64,000 nucleotides of DNA from Flavobacterium notoginsengisoli (GTDB lineage: Bacteria; Bacteroidota; Bacteroidia; Flavobacteriales; Flavobacteriaceae), in assembly GCF_014207905.1 (NCBI RefSeq), contig NZ_JACHLB010000001.1, positions 1,366,723 through 1,430,722 on the forward strand, written 5' to 3'. Positions within the stretch are counted from its first letter, which is position 1. Each line of letters starts with the position of its first letter. A model generated the notes under the pieces. The model saw nothing but the letters and a program-made list of their open reading frames with translations. It made no database searches and was not told where the DNA came from. Shown piece by piece: positions 34,382-42,164 of this stretch. A program made the translations under genes and the position numbers.

Positions 34382-35287
34382 ATGAAACAAAATTTAGATT
34401 ATAAATTAATATTTGCTCTTGCAGCTGTTGGGATTGTTTGGGGTACAACGTTTTTGGGAATTAGGGTTGCGGTTGAAACGATTCCGCCTTGGTTTGTAAC
34501 TTCAATTCGTCAGGGATTGGCGGGATTGATTATGATGACAATTTTATTGTTCAAAAAAGAATTGAAATGGATTGGCTGGGGGAATTTTAGACAACAGCTC
34601 ATTGCTTCTGTTTTAATGCTCGTGATTGCAAATGGTTTTACCACAATTGCAGAGCAGAATATCCCAAGTGGATTAGCATCTGTAATAAATGCGCTGACTC
34701 CAATTCTTATTTTCTTGGGCAGTATTATGTTTGGATTACAAAAAATGAGTTTAAAGGGATTTGTAGGTGTGATTATTGGGTTTTCCGGTGTAGTTTTTAT
34801 TTTTAAAGATGGACTAAGTTCGTTTTTAGATGTTAATTATAGAACAGGAATGATGTTTATGGGGTTTGCCATTTTAGCTTGGGCAGCAGGAACAATTTAT
34901 ACCAAAACGCATGCTAATAAATCGAAAAATATAACGCTCAATTTGTTTTACCAATTTACAATCGCATCTTGTATTCAGTTGGTTTTGGCGTCTATTTTTT
35001 CTCCAAATCCGGATTTTAATTCCTGGAGTTCTAAAAGTATTTTTGCGGCATTATATTTATCTGTTTTTGGTTCAGTGATTGCTTTCTTTTGTTATAATTA
35101 TGCATTAAAGCATGTTACAGCGGTTCAGGTTTCAATTCTATCGTATATCAATACAATAATTGCTGTTTTCTTAGGCTGGTTGCTTTTAGATGAGGTAATT
35201 ACAGTCGATTTTATTATTGCGACAGCGCTTATTATTCTTGGAGTTTTTATTGTAAATTATAAGAAGAAGGAAAAGAAAGCTTTGTAA
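34382..35287 (+). CDS. DMT-superfamily (EamA) transporter
   Basis: The 301-residue protein has ten membrane segments in two EamA repeats (VGIVWGTTFLGIRVAVE in the first). It probably exports amino acids or other small metabolites across the inner membrane; the substrate is unknown. The start at 34382 (MKQNLDYKLI) is preferred to 34355, which lies in the galE terminator region and adds a short hydrophobic tail with no family support. It converges with fabD at a shared terminator. Confidence 0.9.
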   Translation: MKQNLDYKLIFALAAVGIVWGTTFLGIRVAVETIPPWFVTSIRQGLAGLIMMTILLFKKELKWIGWGNFRQQLIASVLMLVIANGFTTIAEQNIPSGLASVINALTPILIFLGSIMFGLQKMSLKGFVGVIIGFSGVVFIFKDGLSSFLDVNYRTGMMFMGFAILAWAAGTIYTKTHANKSKNITLNLFYQFTIASCIQLVLASIFSPNPDFNSWSSKSIFAALYLSVFGSVIAFFCYNYALKHVTAVQVSILSYINTIIAVFLGWLLLDEVITVDFIIATALIILGVFIVNYKKKEKKAL

Positions 35288-35335
35288 TATGAGCGTTCAA
35301 AAGTACTATTTTTTGTGTTTTTTTTTCTTTAGTTT

Positions 35336-35435
35336 GTCATTTCGACGAAGGAGAAATCTTCGCAAGTAGCTCGACAAAGTTTGTGGACTTTCTATGTAGA
35401 GTTTCTCGCGAAGATTTCTCCTTCGTCGAAATGAC
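35336..35435. repeat. family-1 inverted repeat, copy B
   Basis: A 100-base element starts GTCATTTCGACGAAGGAGAA and ends CTTCGTCGAAATGAC, with GCAAGTAGCTCGACAAAG in the centre. It is the best-preserved copy, located between the transporter stop and the convergent terminator. Confidence 0.92.
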
Positions 35436-35471
35436 AAAAAGCTCTGAAAAATAGATTTTTCAGAGCTTTTT
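35436..35471. terminator. bidirectional terminator between transporter and fabD
   Basis: A 17-bp perfect stem (35436-35452 with 35455-35471) has a two-base loop on paper, so the real loop is wider, with T-runs on both strands. Confidence 0.85.
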
Positions 35472-35515
35472 TGTATAGTTTTTAACTGAAAACTGCGACC
35501 GTGACTGAATACTAA

Positions 35516-36388
35516 TTAAGCATTCGCCGTAGCAGCTTCTTTATCAATTTTATTAATCAAACCAGTTAAAACTTTTCCAGGACCAACTTCAGTAAATAAA
35601 GTAGCACCGTCAGCAATCATTTGTTGTACAGATTGCGTCCATTTTACAGGAGCAGTCAATTGAATGATTAAGTTCTTTTTAATTTCAGCAGCATCAGAAA
35701 CAGCATTTGCTGTAACGTTTTGATATACTGGACAGCTCGGAGTAGAGAAAGTAGTTGCTTCAATTGCAGCAGCCAATTCTTCTCTTGCAGGTTCCATCAT
35801 TGGAGAGTGGAAAGCACCTCCAACAGGTAAAATTAAAGCACGTTTTGCTCCTGCTGCTTTCATAGCTTCGCAAGCTTTTTCAACAGCTGAAGTTTCTCCT
35901 GAAATTACTAATTGTCCAGGACAGTTATAGTTTGCAGCAACCACAACACCATCGATAGAAGCGCAAACTTCTTCCACAACATTATCAGCTAAACCTAAAA
36001 CCGCTGCCATTGTAGATGGAGTGATTTCGCAGGCTTTTTGCATTGCTAAAGCACGTTGAGAAACTAATTTTAAACCATCTTCAAAAGATAAAGTTCCGTT
36101 AGCAACCAAAGCTGAAAATTCTCCTAATGAATGTCCTGCAACCATTTCTGGTTTGAAATCCTCTAAAGTTTTAGCTAAAATAACAGAATGTAAAAATACT
36201 GCTGGCTGAGTAACTTTAGTTTCTTTTAGTTCTTCGGCAGTACCTTCAAACATAATATCTGTAATTCTGAAACCTAATATTTCATTAGCTTTTTCGAATA
36301 ATTCTTTGGCTAAAGCCGAATTTTCATAAAGGTCTTTACCCATTCCTGTGAATTGCGCACCTTGACCTGGAAATACGTATGCTTTCAT
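35516..36388 (-). CDS. fabD: malonyl-CoA:ACP transacylase
   Basis: FabD moves malonyl groups from CoA to acyl carrier protein for fatty acid synthesis. The 290-residue protein has FPGQGAQ, the active-site GHSLGEFSAL, HSPMMEPA (second catalytic His region) and QNVTANAV. A minus-strand -7 element (TACTTTTG, plus 36445-36452) is upstream. The DUF983 gene 72 bases further upstream has its own -7 element, so fabD can be transcribed alone. Confidence 0.95.
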   Translation of the reverse strand: MKAYVFPGQGAQFTGMGKDLYENSALAKELFEKANEILGFRITDIMFEGTAEELKETKVTQPAVFLHSVILAKTLEDFKPEMVAGHSLGEFSALVANGTLSFEDGLKLVSQRALAMQKACEITPSTMAAVLGLADNVVEEVCASIDGVVVAANYNCPGQLVISGETSAVEKACEAMKAAGAKRALILPVGGAFHSPMMEPAREELAAAIEATTFSTPSCPVYQNVTANAVSDAAEIKKNLIIQLTAPVKWTQSVQQMIADGATLFTEVGPGKVLTGLINKIDKEAATANA

Positions 36389-36444
36389 TTGTCTAATTTA
36401 ATTTTTACTTTTTTTAAAATTGAAAATTAGTTTCAATTGGTGCG

Positions 36445-36452
36445 CAAAAGTA
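36445..36452 (-). promoter_or_regulatory. fabD -7 promoter element
   Basis: Minus-strand TACTTTTG (plus 36445-36452) matches TAnnTTTG and lies 57 bases before the start codon. No clear -33 TTTG is seen. Confidence 0.5.
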
Positions 36453-36460
36453 CTATTTTT

Positions 36461-36823
36461 TTAGTTTGTATAATCTTTAAACATATAAATCCATGCTAAT
36501 CTTGAAAAACGGAGATTAAAAGGAGTCAATAAAGTAATCACAACAGCAATGATGGGAAGAATTCGCAAATCGAAATTTTTCTCAAAGAAAAACTGTGCAA
36601 TACAATACGTTGCAATTCCCTGAGCCACGGTTAATCCGTAGTTTACGTACATGGCACCAAAGAAATAACCAGGCTCTTTTTGGAATTTGTAATGGCAATG
36701 ACTACAGTATTCGTTCATTTTTGGAAAACTGAAATTCAGAAAAATATTTTTATCTGTAAATACTTTTCCTTTATGACAAACAGGACATTCGTTTTTTAAA
36801 ATATGAGTTAATGCGTGTGACAT
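36461..36823 (-). CDS. DUF983 membrane protein with CxxC motifs
   Basis: The 120-residue protein has two cysteine pairs, CPVC (14-17) and CSHC, which look like a zinc ribbon. Two membrane segments follow (about 60-78 and 88-106). This is DUF983, a family of unknown function in Bacteroidota and alphaproteobacteria. Minus-strand TACCTTTG (plus 36847-36854) is a good -7 element. It is divergent from the AraC regulator. Confidence 0.85.
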   Translation of the reverse strand: MSHALTHILKNECPVCHKGKVFTDKNIFLNFSFPKMNEYCSHCHYKFQKEPGYFFGAMYVNYGLTVAQGIATYCIAQFFFEKNFDLRILPIIAVVITLLTPFNLRFSRLAWIYMFKDYTN

Positions 36824-36846
36824 AATCTTGCTATTTTTTGTTTATA

Positions 36847-36854
36847 CAAAGGTA
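36847..36854 (-). promoter_or_regulatory. -7 element of the DUF983 gene
   Basis: Minus-strand TACCTTTG fits TAnnTTTG, 24 bases before the DUF983 start. Confidence 0.45.
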
Positions 36855-36953
36855 AATCAGAGCTTTGTAAAACTCTTTTTTATATCTTCGCTTATTATAG
36901 CACAATAAAGACATTTTTAATTTAAATTTCAAAGGTTAAATCCCAAATCCCAA

Positions 36954-37817
36954 ATGAAAAGATACCCCATTTATAGCGTTCAGAATTTTAGTTGTAACGA
37001 TATTCACAGGGATTTTTATGTGAATACTTTTAAAGAACATTTAAAAAGTCACAGTTTTGTAGAAGAACCGCATCGGCACGATTCTTATTTAATGGTATTT
37101 TTTACAAAAGGCTCCGGATTACATGAAGTCGATTTTGACCAATTTGAAATAAAGAGAGGAAGTCTTTTTGTTTTACAGCCAGGACAAATGCATCATTGGA
37201 GTTTGTCTGAAGATATTGAAGGTTTTGTAATTATCTTTTCGCAGGAATTATACAATTTGTATTTCGGACAGAAAAAAATCAACGATTATAATTTTTACAA
37301 CTCCATACATAATAGGCCAGAAATGGTTTTTGAAGAAAAAGAAATTCCAAAAATTCTTCCGTATTTCGATCTGTTGATTCAGGAAAATAGTCAGGACAAT
37401 AAATTTCAATTAGATAAATTGTTGAATTTACTGGATTGTATTCATATTGAAGTTTCGAGAAAATATGGCGAAACCTATTCTCATCAAACCCATTCGTACA
37501 ATATTAAAATCAATAAATTCGAATCACTTTTAGAAGAATATTTTAGAACCCAAAAACTACCTTCGTTCTACGCCGAAAAATTAAATATTACATTAAAACA
37601 TCTAAACAGAATCTGCAATGAAATCCTTCAAAAAACGGCGACAGAAGTAATTACAGACCGAGTAATTTTGGAAATAAAAAGAATGTTAATCGATAAACAA
37701 TTAGCTGTAAACGAAGTAGCATTCAAAGTCGGCTACGAAGATTATTCCTATTTCTCCCGATTCTTCAAAAAACAAACAGGAATGTCGCCTACAGAATTTA
37801 GAAATACTGTACGTTGA
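36954..37817 (+). CDS. AraC-family regulator with cupin N-terminus
   Basis: The 287-residue protein has an N-terminal cupin-like effector domain (about 25-110, HRHDSYLMVFF and LFVLQPGQMHHW) and a C-terminal AraC DNA-binding domain (about 185-287) ending VAFKVGYEDYSYFSRFFKKQTGMSPTEF. Targets are not known. The YceI and pirin genes downstream are on the other strand and have a shared operator, but AraC sites are normally direct rather than palindromic repeats, so a link is doubtful. Confidence 0.88.
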   Translation: MKRYPIYSVQNFSCNDIHRDFYVNTFKEHLKSHSFVEEPHRHDSYLMVFFTKGSGLHEVDFDQFEIKRGSLFVLQPGQMHHWSLSEDIEGFVIIFSQELYNLYFGQKKINDYNFYNSIHNRPEMVFEEKEIPKILPYFDLLIQENSQDNKFQLDKLLNLLDCIHIEVSRKYGETYSHQTHSYNIKINKFESLLEEYFRTQKLPSFYAEKLNITLKHLNRICNEILQKTATEVITDRVILEIKRMLIDKQLAVNEVAFKVGYEDYSYFSRFFKKQTGMSPTEFRNTVR

Positions 37818-37825
37818 TTTTTTTT

Positions 37826-37976
37826 ATAGCCACGAATTCACGAATTATTTTTATTAATCGTTTGCTATTTTTTTGGTTTCACGCAGATTTAGCAGATTTG
37901 TGCAGATTAAAATAAATTTGCGCAAATCTGCTAAAATCATTTTAAATCTGCGTGAAATAAAAAATAATTTGTGAAT
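37826..37976. repeat. nested inverted repeats after the AraC gene
   Basis: The outer arms share GAATTCACGAATTA and TAATTTGTGAATTA. An inner pair TTTCACGCAGATTTAGCAGA and its near-complement AAATCTGCGTGAAAT encloses a third (TTTGTGCAGATT with AAATTTGCGCAAATCTG). GCCACGAATTC occurs also at 45202-45212, and TTTCACGCAGATTT at about 47457-47471. Confidence 0.75.
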
Positions 37977-38021
37977 TACTTCGTCCGTTCGCTATCCCTC
38001 GGGTCGTGGCGGAAAAAACAA

Positions 38022-38049
38022 AAAACCCTGCGTCCTCACGCAGGGTTTT
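38022..38049 (-). terminator. YceI gene terminator
   Basis: AAAACCCTGCGT and ACGCAGGGTTTT form a 12-bp stem with a four-base loop. On the minus strand a T-run follows, 36 bases after the YceI stop. Confidence 0.88.
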
Positions 38050-38084
38050 CAATAACCAACCAATTAAATCTAAAACCAAATAGA

Positions 38085-38618
38085 TTAGGCTTGTTTTACA
38101 AATTGTAATTCAATGTTCAAACGAACTTCTTCTCCTACTAAAACGCCTCCAGTTTCAAGAGCTGAGTTCCAGTTTAAACCCCAATCTTTACGATTAATTT
38201 TACCTTCTATACTTAAACCTACTTTTGTATTTCCCCAAGGATCAGTCATGATTCCGCTAAACTCAACTGGGAATTTTACTGTTTTAGAAACACCTTTAAT
38301 GTCTAAATCTCCAGTTAATTCATATTCTCCATCATTAATTTTTTTGAAAGAAGAAGATTTGAAAGTTAATTTTGGATGATTCTCAGCGTCAAAGAAATCA
38401 CCGCTTCTTAAATGTCCGTCACGATCTGCGTTTGCAGTGTCGATTGAAGCGATATCAGCGGAAAAACTGAAATCTGCATTTTCAAAACTTTCTCCTTCTG
38501 TGATTGCAGAAGCATCATAAGTTCCAAATTTTCCTGAAACATTAGTAAACATCATGTGTTTAACTTTAAAACCAATTTCTGAGTGAGTTGGGTCAATTGA
38601 CCATTTTGTAGTTGCCAT
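38085..38618 (-). CDS. YceI-family lipocalin-like protein
   Basis: The 177-residue protein is a single YceI beta-barrel domain (WSIDPTHSEIGFKVKHMMFTNVSGKF at the start, FDAENHPKLTFKSSSFKK in the middle). YceI-type proteins bind polyisoprenoid-like lipids. Relatives are often periplasmic, but this one starts MATTKW with no signal peptide and looks cytoplasmic. An in-frame start at 38660 adds 14 residues with no clear signal, so 38618 was preferred. Its promoter shares a -7 element, a 22-bp spacer and a 16-bp palindrome with the pirin gene, so the two are probably co-regulated. Confidence 0.92.
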   Translation of the reverse strand: MATTKWSIDPTHSEIGFKVKHMMFTNVSGKFGTYDASAITEGESFENADFSFSADIASIDTANADRDGHLRSGDFFDAENHPKLTFKSSSFKKINDGEYELTGDLDIKGVSKTVKFPVEFSGIMTDPWGNTKVGLSIEGKINRKDWGLNWNSALETGGVLVGEEVRLNIELQFVKQA

Positions 38619-38670
38619 AATTTTATTTTTTAATATTTTAAATAATTTAATTTGTTTCATTTTGATAGGA

Positions 38671-38716
38671 CAAAGTTACGGTGACAGTTGTCCTGAAGCA
38701 CTTAACCTAGATTAAG
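38671..38716 (-). promoter_or_regulatory. YceI promoter with FNR-geometry palindrome
   Basis: On the minus strand the -7 element is TAACTTTG (plus 38671-38678). After exactly 22 bases comes the palindrome CTTAACCTAGATTAAG (38701-38716). Its centre is about 42 bases from the expected transcript start, the place where class II activators such as FNR bind. The pirin gene has the same arrangement. Confidence 0.65.
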
Positions 38717-38800
38717 AAATGAAAAATTTGAATTTTTTGTAAAACAGACTTTAAATTATAAATTTAAGTTTTCTTTTTCTGCTAAATGTAAAGTTTAAGT

Positions 38801-38847
38801 AAAAAAAGAAACGATAACAATCTGATTTACAGATTTATTATCGTTTC
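38801..38847 (-). terminator. pirin gene terminator
   Basis: GAAACGATAA (38808-38817) pairs with TTATCGTTTC (38838-38847), with an inner TCTG/CAGA pair. On the minus strand it runs into T residues. Confidence 0.8.
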
Positions 38848-38879
38848 AAGGTACAGGTATTTAATTGTTTTTGTTTGAA

Positions 38880-39596
38880 TTAATAATTCATTGGAACATC
38901 CATCAATAAAAATTCAGCATCTGTATTCGCTTTAATATTTAAAAGATCAGTTCCTGAAATTCCAACCGCATCACGAGAATTCAATTCCTGACCGTTGATC
39001 GTTACATTTCCCTTTAAAACGAAAGCATAAACTCCGTTTCCTTCTTTTTTGATTTTATATTCAGTAGTAACTCCAGAATCAAAATTCCCCATATTGAACC
39101 AAGCGTCTTGGTGAATCCAAACTCCTTCATCATCTGCATTTGGAGATAGAACCTGAGATAATTTATTGTGTCTGTCAGCAACATTCAAAGTAATTTGCTG
39201 ATAACGTGGCGTAACATTTCTTTTGTTTGGAAACAACCAAATCTGTAACAGTTTAGTCTGCTGATCTGCATTCGGGTTAAACTCGCTATGCTGAATTCCG
39301 GTTCCGGCACTCATTACCTGAATGTCTCCGTTTTTAATTACTTCCGTATTTCCCATGCTATCTTTGTGAGCCAAATCTCCTTCTAACGGAATCGTAATAA
39401 TTTCCATGTTATCGTGAGGGTGAGTTCCAAACCCCATTCCGGCGGCAATCGTATCGTCATTTAAAACACGAAGCGCTCCAAACTGAATTCTGTCTGGATT
39501 GTACCAACTTGCAAAACTAAAACTATGATAAGCGTTCAACCATCCGTGATTTGCATTTCCTCTTGTGTCTGCTTTGTGCAATATTATATTTTCCAT
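38880..39596 (-). CDS. pirin-family protein
   Basis: The 238-residue bicupin has the pirin motif set: HSFSFASWYNP, GFGTHPHDNMEI with the metal-binding His residues, and GTGIQHSEFNP with the late His-Glu. Family members include quercetin 2,3-dioxygenases and redox sensors; the activity here is unknown. The start at 39596 begins MENIILHKADTRGN, the family N-terminus. An upstream start at 39656 would cross the -7 promoter element. It shares its control region layout with the YceI gene. Confidence 0.92.
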   Translation of the reverse strand: MENIILHKADTRGNANHGWLNAYHSFSFASWYNPDRIQFGALRVLNDDTIAAGMGFGTHPHDNMEIITIPLEGDLAHKDSMGNTEVIKNGDIQVMSAGTGIQHSEFNPNADQQTKLLQIWLFPNKRNVTPRYQQITLNVADRHNKLSQVLSPNADDEGVWIHQDAWFNMGNFDSGVTTEYKIKKEGNGVYAFVLKGNVTINGQELNSRDAVGISGTDLLNIKANTDAEFLLMDVPMNY

Positions 39597-39625
39597 GATT
39601 TTGTCTTTTATTGATTTTGATAGTA

Positions 39626-39671
39626 CAAAGTTACAGTCAACATAGATGAAAAGCACTTAATCTAGGTTAAG
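39626..39671 (-). promoter_or_regulatory. pirin promoter with FNR-geometry palindrome
   Basis: Minus-strand TAACTTTG (plus 39626-39633), 22 bases, then palindrome CTTAATCTAGGTTAAG (39656-39671). This palindrome is the exact reverse complement of the one upstream of YceI, at the same distance. Confidence 0.65.
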
Positions 39672-39760
39672 AAAAGATTTTTGTAAGGTACAAAGGTTCA
39701 GAGTTGCAGAGGTATAAAGGTTTTTTTCAGGAGCAGAAGTGTAGTTTTCAAAAGACGTTT

Positions 39761-39830
39761 AGTCCCGCTATCCGTTTCAATCTTTTATGCTGAACCCCAG
39801 CATAAAAGGATTTCCACTTCTATCGGGGCT
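39761..39830. repeat. family-2 GC-rich repeat, copy B
   Basis: A shorter copy of the element at 10126-10226 keeps CCGCTATCCGTTTCAATCTTTT, the hairpin ATGCTGAACCCCAGCAT (where copy A has a G-C-richer hairpin with paired changes) and GGATTTCCACTTCTATC. Confidence 0.8.
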
Positions 39831-39890
39831 AGATTAGAAGTTTCATTTTCAGAAGTTGCGTTTTGTAAGTAAAGTATAATCGTATAGTTT

Positions 39891-40079
39891 GTCATTTCGA
39901 CGAAGGAGAAATCTTCGCAAGTAGCTCGATAAAGATTGGAAATTAGAAAATTTTCAAGACAAAGTAATCACACAGTTTTGTCATTCCGAGGAACGAGGAA
40001 TCTTCGCAAGTAACTCCGCGTAGCATGTCGCCAATCTTTGTAGAGCTTCTCACGAAGATTTCTCGTTCCTCGGAATGAC
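39891..40079. repeat. family-1 inverted repeats, half copy and variant full copy
   Basis: A half copy (39891-39939, left arm only) is followed 40 bases later by a full copy at 39980-40079. In the full copy both arms carry the same variant, GTCATTCCGAGGAACGAG left and CTCGTTCCTCGGAATGAC right, so pairing is preserved against the other copies. The whole 39597-40108 gap (512 bases) is made of the pirin promoter, one family-2 copy and these repeats, with no gene. Confidence 0.88.
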
Positions 40080-40108
40080 AAGATTGTGTCGAATAATAAA
40101 AAAATAAA

Positions 40109-40468
40109 CTATTTAATTCTAACCAATTTCCCTTTTCCAACTACTACATCAAGATAATTCGCAACAGGACTTTGTTTATCATGCATAAAAAAAGGAATCG
40201 TATCTTTTGTAATTTGATCTTTAGGAATGCTAATAATCAAATCAGTATTAATGAAGTTATCCAGCAATATTGAATTGCCATATGAAATTTTTCCTTTCGG
40301 CAGATATTTGTTATCAAACTTAAAAATACTATCAGTAAAAGTAATTTTATCTTTCAGGATATAAGTGCCTTCGTCTTCAATTAAATAATTGTAACGGCCA
40401 GTTAGTTTGTCTGTTTTCTGGTTGAAGTTGATAAAAAACAGTGTCATTATTAAAGCAAAATATTTCAT
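40109..40468 (-). CDS. small secreted protein of unknown function
   Basis: The 119-residue product starts with a probable signal peptide (MKYFALIMTLFFINFN). Its beta-rich body has the repeated-looking segment TYILKDKITFTDSIFKFDNKYLP. No family is recognised. It starts six bases after the RamB-like regulator's stop on the same strand, so it is likely co-transcribed with it. Confidence 0.65.
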   Translation of the reverse strand: MKYFALIMTLFFINFNQKTDKLTGRYNYLIEDEGTYILKDKITFTDSIFKFDNKYLPKGKISYGNSILLDNFINTDLIISIPKDQITKDTIPFFMHDKQSPVANYLDVVVGKGKLVRIK

Positions 40469-40474
40469 AAGATT

Positions 40475-41956
40475 CTAACTGTATTGATTGATAAACTGCT
40501 GCACGACCAAATCTGTATTCTCGTGACGTTTTTTTCTTTCTAAAACAACGGGAGGAGCAGCTCTTTCTAAACAATCCTGAACGGCACAGGTTTCGCAAGT
40601 TACACCAACAATTCTTTTGACCAAAGGTTTTCCTTCAATGAACTTGAATTTCTTTTTCATTGTTGGATTTATCAAAATCCCGACAGAAATACTTCGAATA
40701 GTATCATGCAAAAAAGGATCTTTGGTTGCTGACGAAAATACTAAATATTCATTACCGCTGTTAGCGTAGCTAGAAATTTGAGCATCAAAAAAGTGAGATT
40801 TATTTTGTTTGATGGCTTCGTCTATCGTTTTTACCGAAACCCATCTTCTGCAATAATGTTCGTTGGTTTCATTGGCGTGCGGTTCCTGCTGATGCGTAAT
40901 GTGTAATTCTTTATTTATCTGATAAAAATCGGAACCTATTTTATGTGATAATCTTAGGAAAAATAAGTTTTTCAGCTGAAAATCTTTTGGCAATAAATTG
41001 GTCAATCGCTGATAAAAAGATTCAGGCGAAACCTCAAAACTTTCAATTAACTGAACAAATTCTTCCGGTTTCGGATTTTCATTTTCCAAAAAAGAATTGA
41101 TTTTATCGACAACTAATTTTCTTGGTAAAATTAAAGCGCCTGCAAAATAAGAAGCGTAAAAATTATTCAAAACCTGGTCAAAATTATCAAACTTAATCCA
41201 GCTGAAAGTCAGCAGACGGTCGGAAATTTTTAAATAATTATAAGCAATTTCTTTGGCTAAAATAAAAGCTTTCTGTGGATCATCGAGTTCTGTAGAAAGC
41301 AGTAAAGTCTTGCTTTTCGGGACATAAATTGAACGTAAATCGCCCAATGCTTCCTGATCTTTAAAAGCAATTTCCTTAATAATGTATTCGTATTCTTCTT
41401 TTAAAATGGCTTCTAGTTCCTCAATACTTATTTTAGAATCCAAATTAATCTGAAATGACTTCGAAAATGAAATCACTTTTTCTTCTAAATCTTCAAAATA
41501 ATTGCTGTGCGCTTCCTGATAAGAACGCAAAGAAGCCAAAAAGAAGCTTTCACGGCTTAAGTTATAATGTTGGGCAATTTCAAAAATGGTACTGATAAAT
41601 GCATTGACTTTTGCTGGAGCATTGGCAATAATATCAATTAAATCAGCTTCCTGAATTCCGAAAAGCTCTAACGGAATCTCTTTTAAAATTCCGGATTTCA
41701 AAATTTCTCCAATTGGAGCCAGATTGTTATCGAGTTTTAGCGACACCATTTGATCGTAAGTCACGTCCAGATGTTCGCATAAAAGAAGGATTTTATCTGT
41801 TTTTGGATATTTTTTTCCCTTTTCAATCTCGTTTAAGTACGATTTTGAAAGATTGGTCAATTTGGCTAAACCAAAAAGCGAAAGATTTTTTTGAATTCTA
41901 ACCTGCTTCAGTTTTAGCCCAAATATCAGCTTTATATAGTCTTTTTCGATATCCAT
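40475..41956 (-). CDS. RamB/ScfR-like XRE regulator with IrrE-like domain
   Basis: The 493-residue protein has an N-terminal XRE helix-turn-helix (about 12-67: LKLKQVRIQKNLSLFGLAKL and NLSKSYLNEIEKGKKYP). A long central region resembles the IrrE/DUF955 domain without an obvious HEXXH metal site. A C-terminal cysteine cluster follows (GVTCETCAVQDCLERAAPP). This is the layout of RamB and short-chain fatty acid regulators that control acetate and glyoxylate genes in actinobacteria. It is divergent from aceB-aceA, which fits that role. The start at 41956 removes an unsupported 32-residue tail. Confidence 0.88.
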   Translation of the reverse strand: MDIEKDYIKLIFGLKLKQVRIQKNLSLFGLAKLTNLSKSYLNEIEKGKKYPKTDKILLLCEHLDVTYDQMVSLKLDNNLAPIGEILKSGILKEIPLELFGIQEADLIDIIANAPAKVNAFISTIFEIAQHYNLSRESFFLASLRSYQEAHSNYFEDLEEKVISFSKSFQINLDSKISIEELEAILKEEYEYIIKEIAFKDQEALGDLRSIYVPKSKTLLLSTELDDPQKAFILAKEIAYNYLKISDRLLTFSWIKFDNFDQVLNNFYASYFAGALILPRKLVVDKINSFLENENPKPEEFVQLIESFEVSPESFYQRLTNLLPKDFQLKNLFFLRLSHKIGSDFYQINKELHITHQQEPHANETNEHYCRRWVSVKTIDEAIKQNKSHFFDAQISSYANSGNEYLVFSSATKDPFLHDTIRSISVGILINPTMKKKFKFIEGKPLVKRIVGVTCETCAVQDCLERAAPPVVLERKKRHENTDLVVQQFINQYS

Positions 41957-42010
41957 AATACCAAATGTAATCGATTTAAAAATAATCGCCAAAAAAATAT
42001 TTTTAAATTT

Positions 42011-42054
42011 TAGCGAACGTTCGCTATTTTTCTCAAAAACTTTTTGTAACATTG
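42011..42054 (+). promoter_or_regulatory. aceB control region: perfect 16-bp palindrome and -7 element
   Basis: TAGCGAACGTTCGCTA at 42011-42026 is a perfect palindrome. TAACATTG at 42047-42054 is a one-mismatch -7 element. The palindrome lies about 20-36 bases upstream of it, over the -33 region, where an operator would act. It is in the gap between the RamB-like regulator and aceB. Confidence 0.55.
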
Positions 42055-42164
42055 TGGTGTAAAACTTATTAGCTATTAAATTGTTAGATGAATTTTGCTT
42101 TTTTAATGCAAGTCGAACTCAAAAACAATTGAATGGCTGGTTAATAAAAAAATAAACCACAGCT

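Noticed and set aside
36954..37817. The AraC regulator as controller of the YceI/pirin palindrome
   Set aside because: AraC proteins usually bind direct repeats and the site is a symmetric palindrome with FNR-type spacing, so the link was not claimed.
39943..40140. A minus-strand open frame of 65 codons
   Set aside because: It lies across a family-1 variant repeat and the end of the gene at 40109, so it is a by-product of repeat sequence.
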